This document shows, one piece after another, positions 56,437 to 64,000 of a DNA stretch of 64,000 nucleotides. A program made the translations under genes and the position numbers. The stretch is from Melieria omissa (Eukaryota; Arthropoda; Insecta; Diptera; Ulidiidae). The notes under the pieces are model-generated. The model did no database searches. It had not been told where the DNA came from and was given only the letters and a program-made list of their open reading frames with translations. Position 1 is the stretch's first letter. Each line of letters begins with the position of its first letter. The DNA is taken from contig OZ020267.1 of assembly GCA_963971225.1 (NCBI GenBank), positions 28,962,298-29,026,297 on the forward strand, read 5' to 3'.

Positions 56437-56544
56437 ATTTTTTAATTTTTGTCGCATGGTGTTATAGAAGATTCAACATTAAAAAAAACTATTTAAATAT
56501 TTTTCTCTTCTTTAACCGTTTCGACCCCGAATTTTTCCCTGTGT

Positions 56545-57010
56545 TCTTATTCTCGTAAGAAGTGTACACACTACATTTGAGGCCGCCACGTCTCTTTGTT
56601 GGAGTTCTAGAGCTAATTTACCTTTAAAAAAATTTAGCTTAAAACGGGTTATATAATTTTTGTATCAATATTTTTTAATTACAGAGAAATTATTTAATAT
56701 TTACGAAAAAATACAAAATTATCACTTTTTGATTTTATTTAACCATTATTAAAGAAACAGGGTTTTGATCCAACGCGCCCAATCCGAAGACTTCAATTAG
56801 AACAAAAACTTTCCCTGATATCGCTGCAAATTATTAGAAATTATTTTGTGGATAACGGTAACATTTTTGTAATTTGCTTTGAATTCACTTCTAAAAATAT
56901 TAATTTGTTGGTGTCAACTTAAATTAAACCCATAAATCAATCGTATCGTTTGCTATTAGATGACAAATGGGTGAAGTTGCTCTCATGAAATTTTTTTCGA
57001 AAGCGTTAAA
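56545..57010 (-). repeat. single-unit relative of the 25.5-26.5 kb repeat
   Basis: The reverse complement matches 25496-26465 along both flanks (GAGAGCAACTTCACC...; CTCTAGAACTCCAACAAAGA) but contains one copy of the ~190-bp unit, in the form that includes GGCGCGTTGGATCAAAACCC. It is therefore the unexpanded form. Confidence 0.85.
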
Positions 57011-57029
57011 CTAAAATATTCATTTTATT

Positions 57030-57161
57030 ATTTTCATATTATTTCTGTAACTTAAAACTATTCGAAAGACTAACAAAAAGATTATTCTTTGAACCATAGC
57101 GGGGTCAGGCGTCCACACAGTAGCATTTTGCCATATGACAAGAAAATAGCAAAAGGGTTAA
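57030..57161. mobile_element. piggyBac-like right terminus
   Basis: Ends AAATAGCAAAAGGG followed by TTAA (57158-57161), the reverse of the 51282 terminus. The preceding AACCATAGCGGGGTCAGGCG resembles 51800-51815. The left end is not visible. Confidence 0.45.
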
Positions 57162-57164
57162 GAA

Positions 57165-59070
57165 AGCAAAGGGTGCTAGTTGTTTAGTCATTGAGCCCTA
57201 AGAAGTCATATTGTAACAAAGTCTCCATTGCATTTGAGAATTTTACTAAACTATACGAATGTGGTCTGAAAAGTTGCTGACCTTATAAAGATACAAAACA
57301 TTTTTCTTAAATTTTTTTTTATAGTCTCCTTGTAATTCTACACACTTCTTTCAGCAATGCTCCCTTCTCTTTAACCCGTTAAAAGAGGCCTTTGGAAATA
57401 CGTCATTTAAATGCGTTTTTGGGTCTAAAGTAACCCTAAGCAATATTCCTATCTCTTTAACTAGTCAAAAGAAAGTTTTGGAAATGTTTCTTCGAATACG
57501 TTTTTAGGTCTAACCTGACCAAACTCTGCACGCAATGCTGAAACTTTCTTTCTCTTGCTTGCTTTCTAGTATCTAAATCTTGATTCGATATGTGGTAAAC
57601 ACATTCTTTGAATATGTTCATAGCCTCTGCTATCTTTCTGTCTTAAAATCGACAGTTGACAAGCACCTTTTGATGGACCTGAGCGATGTTATTGTCAGTG
57701 GTTACAGTGTTTGAACGTTCCGAATGTTTATAGTCTCTCAAGCTGATACAGCCACGTTTTAATTCAGCGATGGTAAATGATGGCACAGAGACCCTGTTCA
57801 CTACCTCTCGTCCTTAATTTGCGTGGGTGCATTGTATTTTAGAAGAAAATATTTAATAACTCCTTTATAATCGATTTTTTCATCTTCACTTAAACCCTCA
57901 CATCGTTTGACCTAAACCATCGCGAAATAAATTGGTTGAAATATTAGTTCATATCCTTCTTGTTCTTATCGATGGTATGTTTAAATTTATGCTTTGTTTG
58001 ACTAGATTATAAAAAATAAATAAATAAATAATTAAAAAGAGGCTTAAACCAATTTTCTACTTTTTGTTGACGAGTCCATCCTCATGTTGAGGTCGGTAAT
58101 TTTTCAGACCGAACTCGTAGTCACAGGAAGTGACTAGGAATCAAGTTTGTTTTCTTGAAACATCCGATATCGAGATGCTATGGTATAAAAACGCATTTCC
58201 TAACAACTGAAGTGTAGTTCTGGTAACTTCATTACATCAAGTCAAAATATGTTTTAGATTTTCGCTGTTTCGATTGATTTGAGTTTAAGTTAAAGAAATT
58301 CGTACCAAATCGAGTGCGACTTTTTTTGGGCCAAAGCTTCCTAAGGTCAGTTAATTACTTTCATGACTCATAAATAGAATTCGAGAGACATGAAGGGGTC
58401 TAATTTGCTCATAACTTCAACGATTTATGTATATAGCTCTGATTTATATTACATACGACCTTACAAAGCTCTGATTAATATCAGGGAGGACCTTATAGGG
58501 CTCCACTTGATATCGCAGTCTTATATGCTCCAGGTCATTACAAGAACAATTTTTAAACAGTGTTTTAGCTGGAAGTAAACGAACTTAAATTGCGGAGTCT
58601 AACAGCTTGAGTTCCAAAGCAAAAAGGACTTTTTCAAAATATTAATAAATTTGTTGGCCAAAATCGATTTCTTTTATGCAAAGTAGTTCCCTTCGAACTC
58701 CATACAGAAATTTTTGATAATCTAAAAATATTTCGAATGTGTAACTTAAATAGTGTTTTAGTACTTCACATGTCCTTCAGTATTGTGTTACAAGCCTTTT
58801 GCTTGGCTTATATGTCTTCAAAATGCTCTCCTTTCATCGAAAAATGCTTTTTTTTTTAAGATAAAAGTCGGACGTTGCCAAAAAAGTTGAATACGGAGGA
58901 TAGTTAATGATAAAAATGGGATTTTTAGTCAAAAAATCAGTTGATCAAGTGCCGATCGAAATTTGAATTCAAAGCAATTTTTGGTCATCAGTCAAATTGT
59001 ATGAAACAAATAGTGAATACACCTTTCAGTAGCCTAAAAGTTTCGTTATAGAAGTTTAAATTCAATTCCA
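57165..59070. other. 1.9 kb, no gene recognised
   Basis: AT-rich, with short repeated phrases around 57370-57500 (AATATTCCTATCTCTTTAAC type, twice). No coding or terminal-repeat structure supported. Confidence 0.4.
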
Positions 59071-59370
59071 TGAATTTCAATAAAGATGTTTGCTTATCTT
59101 TAATGAATCCATTTCTTTTCAGTTTTGACGGAATCTGCAGTTCAGTTCAACAATTTTGTTCAAGAATTTCAATGAACATGTTTGCTGATCTTTGATGAAT
59201 CGATTTGTTTTTTAGTTTTAATGGAATCTGCAATTCAGTTCATTTCAGTTGGACAACAATTTTTGTTCAAGGATTTTAATGAAAATGTTTTCTGATCTTT
59301 GATGAGTCCATTTGTTTTTCAGTTATAATAGAATCTGCAATTCAGTTCATCTCAGCTTCAAAGCCACATT
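59070..59370. repeat. three-unit tandem repeat, ~92-107 bp
   Basis: ATGTTTGCTGATCTTTGATGA (with changes) occurs at about 59085, 59177 and 59284, each followed by GGAATCTGCA(A/G)TTCAGTTCA. Non-coding. Confidence 0.8.
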
Positions 59371-60192
59371 CACTATTCATCCTCACTACTTATGGGGATG
59401 AACAATTATTACCATAAACTTGATTCATCAAATGAAATGTTTAAATAAAATTTTTAATTGTGTATAAGTTTAAAACAAGTTTTTTTTAAGATGACACAAA
59501 CATACTTCACTTCGGATGCAATAACTCGGCTTTCAATGAACCAAATGTCCTGAAATTTTGATTTTGAAAATCGAGAAAGTAGGGACCTTTTTAATGCAGT
59601 AAGTCACATATGGATGAAAGTACAAAAAAGTTCTCTATTTCAAAAGTCCTGAAGTTCCCTATTTTATATACATTCTCACAGTACACTAATGATTCATAAG
59701 CAGGGCTATTTATAAACTTTCGTTTTCTTGGAACCCACTTCTGGACTTCACCGATTAAATACGTCAGTCAGTATTTTCTAAACTAGGTTTTCTAAATTAA
59801 GGTTAACCGTATCAAGTTGCATGTTAAGCAGTAAACTTGCGATCCAATACCGATGGGTATATAATAGATTTAAATGTTTCTGACCTTCTTTTGCTTCTTG
59901 TTCTTATGCATTTGAGTAGTTGAAAATTCTTTACATATTAAATCCCATGTGCACTACTACTCAGTTCGATATATAACCAACAGCAGCAAAAGAAGCAGAA
60001 AAAGTAGAAGAAGAGAAAGCAAGCAAATTACTGCAGGGAATGCGTTGCATAAAAGTTCACACACACACACACACACAAACAAGGCCCCAAATGTGTCACT
60101 TACTCGTGACAACGCAAAACTATATGTGTGCAGCGTAACTATATGTCTTGCTGTTGCTTGCCACATGTTGCTCTCATATTTGTTACTATAGT
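59371..60192. other. no gene recognised; (CA)n at 60058-60077
   Basis: AT-rich. Contains AAGAAG/AGCAG repeats near 59985-60020 and a short CA run. Nothing coding is supported. Confidence 0.45.
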
Positions 60193-60200
60193 AGCAACAT

Positions 60201-60356
60201 CACAGACGCACGCAAACAGGGTTTTGGGTGTTCAAACCTTTCAAATAAGTGTTTGTTAGAAAAATTGTGAATGAAAAACATGTATGATTTCAAAAAGCAT
60301 TGCACTCAAAAGTTTTATTCAAAGTCTTACAAAATAAAATCTTGTCTACGCCACTG
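60201..60356. mobile_element. hAT-like MITE with perfect 8-bp target duplication
   Basis: Starts CACAGACGCACGCAAACAGG and ends AATCTTGTCTACGCCACTG, as in the copies at 9.86 and 14.84 kb. AGCAACAT flanks it exactly on both sides (60193-60200 and 60357-60364). 156 bp. Confidence 0.88.
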
Positions 60357-60964
60357 AGCAACATGCTGCTTGAAAATACATAAAAGTGGCACACATGGGA
60401 TTTCTTGCGAGCGTAGGAGAAACAAATAAAATTGCATAAACACAGTTGTGTGTAATTTCTGTACGCCCCGTCCGCCTCGACACTTAACTTAGTAGCGATA
60501 AATTGTAGCCGATTTTATGGCAATGTGGCAACAGTTGCAGCAACAGCGAAATGTTGATAAACAGCAGAAAATATGTGTGTGAAAAAGCAGATTGTATGTG
60601 CGTACATGTGTGTGAGTGTGAGCGCATAAAATAAATTATTATTAAAACAATAATGCAACGAGTTGAAATACTATGTGCAAGTAGGTGTGGCAGTTGGCAC
60701 TGTTGGTGCAGCAAATTGAAATTAATGACAAAAGTGCAACAAATGGAAATAAATAACACAAAACTGCGCTGAACTGAAGTATGTGTGAATGTGTGTATGA
60801 ATGCATTCAAGTCACTTTATGTGTATAAGGAAACGGAGAAAATGTGAAAACATTAAAGAAAATTGTGAATATGAAATTTAAAATTTCAAGTTAAGGACTC
60901 GGGAGAGTTTTTGAAAACATTTTTCTGATAATATTATGAATGCACTCGAGTAAGTTTATGTGTA

Positions 60965-62204
60965 CGAGGGTTGCCTTTTATATGGATGAAAATGCATTTT
61001 AATATCATCAAAAATGGTTGTATTGCTTTTCAAGGTATTTGCCTAGAAGATTTATACACTTTTGAATGCATTCAAACCAATTGTCAAAGCAATTTTTCCA
61101 CTCCGATTGAGACACCTCCAAAACATGGTTTTTGAATGCTTCAGCAACATCTTCTGGCGATGAAAATCGTTGACCACGCAATATTTTTTTGATGTGCGGG
61201 AATAAAAAGAAGTTAATGGGTGCCAGGTCAGAGCTGTATGGCGAATGACTCATTAAGTCGATGCTTTGGTCGATCAAACAAGTAGTTGTTTGAGCCAATG
61301 TGTGACAGTGCGCAATGTCCTGTTGAAGAATGATTCGACGTAGGCGGTTGTTTTTCCGTATTTCATTGAACACTTCTGTCCAATAAATGTTGTCTACCAC
61401 TCAGAATTGACCGTTCTACGTTGCTCAAACGACACAGTAGCCGAATGACCAGTTTTGTCGAAGAAACAGGCGACTATTTTCTTCGATGTGCTGCGTGCCC
61501 GAACAACTTTTGTTGGATTTGGCTCGTCTTGGAAGACTCACACGAACGATTGCTGTTTTGTTTAGCGCTCATATGCATATATCCATAATTCGTTACCTGT
61601 CACGATCTTACAAACGTCTTCCGAAGTACCGCGATCGAATTTTTCCATCATTTCTTTGCACAAATCGACACGAGAACAAATCTTTCTTAGAGTAAAATGT
61701 TCATGCAATATCGAATGCACGTCCGTGGAACTAATGCCCAAAGATGCCTCTATCTCACGGTATATCACATGACGATATTTCATTATCAGTTCACGCACAG
61801 CATCAATGGTTTCTGGCACAATGACCGATTTTGGGCGACCTTAACGAAATTCGTCCTGGAGCAAGCGGCGACCACGCTTGAATTCGTTAAACCGTTTATA
61901 AATTGTCATGAGAGTTGGTGCTTCATTACCAAATGCCGAATGAAGGCGATCGAAGTACTGTTGTTGAGACAATTCATTTCGGAAATCGTAATAAATTATT
62001 GCTCGAAAATGTTCACGAGATAAATCTATTTTTTGACCGAGATCAATTTTTCAAGTCAGTGTAAACAACACAAATAGCACTTGAACATCAAAATGTTCTA
62101 AGCACTTTTATGGTAAAAAACTACAAACTTTTCAATGGCAATCTCAGATTTTTCGAAAACTTACTAGACCATCCCTATTGAAAAAACATAAAAGGCAGCC
62201 TACG
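60965..62204 (-). mobile_element. mariner element, minus strand, inactivated
   Basis: TA duplications at 60963-60964 and 62205-62206. Inverted repeats start CG(A/T)(G/-)AGG(G/C)TGCCTTTTAT. 1240 bp. The element belongs to a different mariner lineage from the 48.6 kb copy (EHFRAIIYYDFR-type N-terminus). Confidence 0.9.
61008..62030 (-). pseudogene. mariner transposase, broken, two catalytic Asp lost
   Basis: On the minus strand from about 62025: SREHFRAIIYYDFRNELSQQ, then FDRLHSAFGNEAPTLMTIYK and LQDEFR followed by a TAA stop near 61840. After it comes PETIDAVRELIMKYRHV, EIEASLGISSTDVHSILHEH and IVTGNELWIYAYE. The C-terminal part (61008-61400) reads IILQQDIAHCHTL and SPYSSDLAPINFFLF, ending GKYLEKQ. 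Compared with the mariner DD34D pattern the first Asp (VTGD) and third Asp (APND) are now Asn, and there are stops and frameshifts between 61400 and 61562. Dead. Confidence 0.88.
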
Positions 62205-62300
62205 TATAAGTAAATGGAGAAAATTAAAAAAAATGTGAAATTTAAAAAATTCAAGTTAAGGTCCCTGAAGAGCTCTTGAAAACATTTTTCTGATAATATT

Positions 62301-64000
62301 ATAAAATTCTTTCTTTTTTGTTTTGTTTTATTGCCTCAAAAGGTAAATGCGAATATTACCATTTTTTACAAATCAAGATTTATAGCGTAAATTATGTTGC
62401 CAACTGGCAGCGAAATACACAAATAAATCAAAGGCAAAGCCATAAAACCGTCGCAATGGTGCGTGCCGCCGCCGGCTATGCAGACAACAATAAAAGCTAT
62501 AAGAACAACAATAACAATAATAGCTACATGAAGACATTAAAATGGGTTTCGCATTAATAATTTAGTACACGGTACAAGGCGGGTTAAGCGCTGTGTGCGG
62601 CAAACCAATCAAAGGCAAACAAAGCGCACACTTGAGAGAATTTTTGTTATCCCGAAAGCAGTAACGACCAAAAAAGCTTTATTCTAAAATGGCCTTAAAA
62701 ACTCCATAAAACGTGACAGCAGACGATTGAAGCAGTGCGGGGCAGACAGTGGGTGGCTTCAAGTGGCCCAAAGTCTGATTAGGGCAGCAGATGGCGCAGG
62801 GAATTGGCATGTAATCAGCGCGCACAAAATAAATCAAATGTTTGTGCAAATTAACTCTGAACGCAACCGCACAAATACACACAAACACACATACACAGGC
62901 ACACATTCACAAATACACGTTTACATTGAGAGAGCGTCAAAGCTACATTTGCACCGAAGGGAATTTAATTAGCAATTCACAATACTCATACGCCACGGTG
63001 TACCATGCGGCGTGTAGCTGAACCCACTGACGGCAGACGGCAGAACGACGAACGCACTCATATGTCAGCTGTATTAGGTTGCCAATAATTGGTTGCTGCG
63101 TTATCTGAGCCAAATTCTAACATTTGGCCCCACTGTGCAGTGTTGTACTCGTAATTGGGCTGCTGGCTCTGGGCTCAATTTTATGTGCATCGAATTTCAT
63201 TTCCACGCCTGCCATATGCCGACATGTGGCCGCCCAAAGCGTGCATACGCAAAAACTGCTTCTGGCTGAAAAAAATTGTCTCTCTTTGAACTCATCCATT
63301 TCATTCTCGGAGAAGCGTTTTCATGTCAATCCAACTGCCAATTTTTTTCCCATGAATATTTACGAAAAATTACTTCTTGTTGTAATTAGGCTGTGCTGCG
63401 TTGTTGTGCTACATTAAAAGCATTGTGCTCGTTAGGATGACTCAATGTCAGCGCAGCAGCGCCACGTATGCGTTGCGTGTTGAGCTAATTGGATGCAAAT
63501 TGCAATCTGCCAGCCGCACAGGACACGTTTTGCTTTATGTTCTTTGCGACTTAATGCGATGCGCATGTGTTCGCTTGCGGCCATTACTTAGCCACATTGG
63601 CAATTATAATCGTTGCTCCTTTGTTTTCATTGCATTTGCAAGGTTCTACTTGTTTTCTTCTTGTTTGTCATAAACATTCATTTTTTCTACCATCTGCTGC
63701 ACTTTATTTCTCTGTATCCTGTATGCCGCATAAATGGATTTTTCTGATTTATTCACAATTAAAGCAATTAATGGAATCTGTGTGTGGGTGTGTTGCGTTG
63801 AGTTTAATCGCAGCTATACGCAACCGTGCGTTACTTCTGTGTGTATTTGTTTTTCTGTGGATCTGTGTTTCTGATTGTGTGTATGTGTGTGTGTATTTGT
63901 CCTCTTGATTGATGTAATGTGGTGTAATGGGTGCATGCGTCGTTGACATGCCGCTAATTAATCCATTTCGTAATGGCTCTGCTTCACAGGCGGAAATCCC
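62301..64000. other. 1.7 kb to window end, no gene recognised
   Basis: Mixed-composition DNA with CA repeats (62875-62905) and GT repeats (63876-63895). The plus frame at 63124-63417 looks membrane-like but starts from a non-ATG codon and has no splice context. It may be regulatory or intronic DNA of a gene outside the window. Confidence 0.45.

Larger units (their letters stand above)
60797..62300. repeat. tandem duplication of ~139 bp, second unit split by mariner
   Basis: Unit 1 is 60797-60935. Unit 2 is 60936-60964 plus 62207-62300, the element and one TA lying between. Shared phrases are ATGAATGCA(T/C)TC(A/G)AGT, then TTCAAGTTAAGG, and TTGAAAACATTTTTCTGATA. In unit 1 the TA at 60824-60825 is the same offset (27 bp) as the insertion site in unit 2. 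Confidence 0.9.

Noticed and set aside
63124..63417. 97-codon frame with hydrophobic start
   Set aside because: Begins at a non-ATG codon, has no splice acceptor clearly placed and no recognisable family.

Overview
The window looks like nuclear DNA of a fly (Diptera, probably a higher fly, perhaps a tephritid). It is AT-rich, has short spliced introns with GTAAGT/CAG sites, carries a Tweedle-type cuticular protein gene, and is packed with insect-type transposon remnants, tRNA-derived SINEs and microsatellites. Most of it is intergenic or intronic; the species call is inference.

Genes, all on the minus strand. (1) A complete three-exon Tweedle (DUF243) cuticle protein gene at 1919-2750, with a TATA box. 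(2) A four-exon C2H2 zinc-finger gene assembled here from phase-compatible exons at 27838-27883, 24162-24611, 21631-21718 and 13267-13459 (258 aa). It spans 14.6 kb, and its introns hold transposons and a tandem array. The 88-bp exon B carries the first finger and is too short to stand out as an open frame. (3) Two weaker candidates: a possible last exon at 37416-37741 (-) and a single-exon secreted-protein-like frame at 50375-50764 (+).

Mobile elements by region. 0-10 kb: piggyBac derivative (535-1161), tandem array (3869-4980), internally deleted mariner-like element (5976-6585), RNase H remnant (6740-7290), 5'-truncated SINE (9362-9563), hAT-like MITE (9860-9994). 10-21 kb: full SINE (10272-10664), more hAT MITEs, non-LTR reverse transcriptase remnant (16690-17580), DD37E Tc1/mariner element (19624-20922). 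21-30 kb: AT-rich array, non-LTR tail, a 4-unit array whose 1-unit relative lies at 56.5-57.0 kb, another array (28464-29160), RNase H fragment (29331-29720). 33-36 kb: a graveyard of non-LTR 3' ends. 38-44 kb: consecutive tandem arrays, a TTAA-flanked element (41914-42427) and a second deleted mariner-like copy (42446-43075), then a SINE (44085-44385). 47-50 kb: an inverted-repeat element and a broken DD34D mariner (48645-49892). 53.2-53.9 kb: a very long TTTTA array. 56 kb: an element with perfect 36-bp inverted repeats. 60-62.3 kb: a hAT MITE with a perfect 8-bp duplication and a dead mariner inserted in one copy of a tandem duplication, so the empty site is still visible beside it.

No prokaryotic-type operon, CRISPR array or rRNA was seen. 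The most useful outcomes are the reconstructed zinc-finger gene and several insertions whose target-site duplications can be read directly. Protein-family calls rest on motif recognition by eye; no database search was possible.
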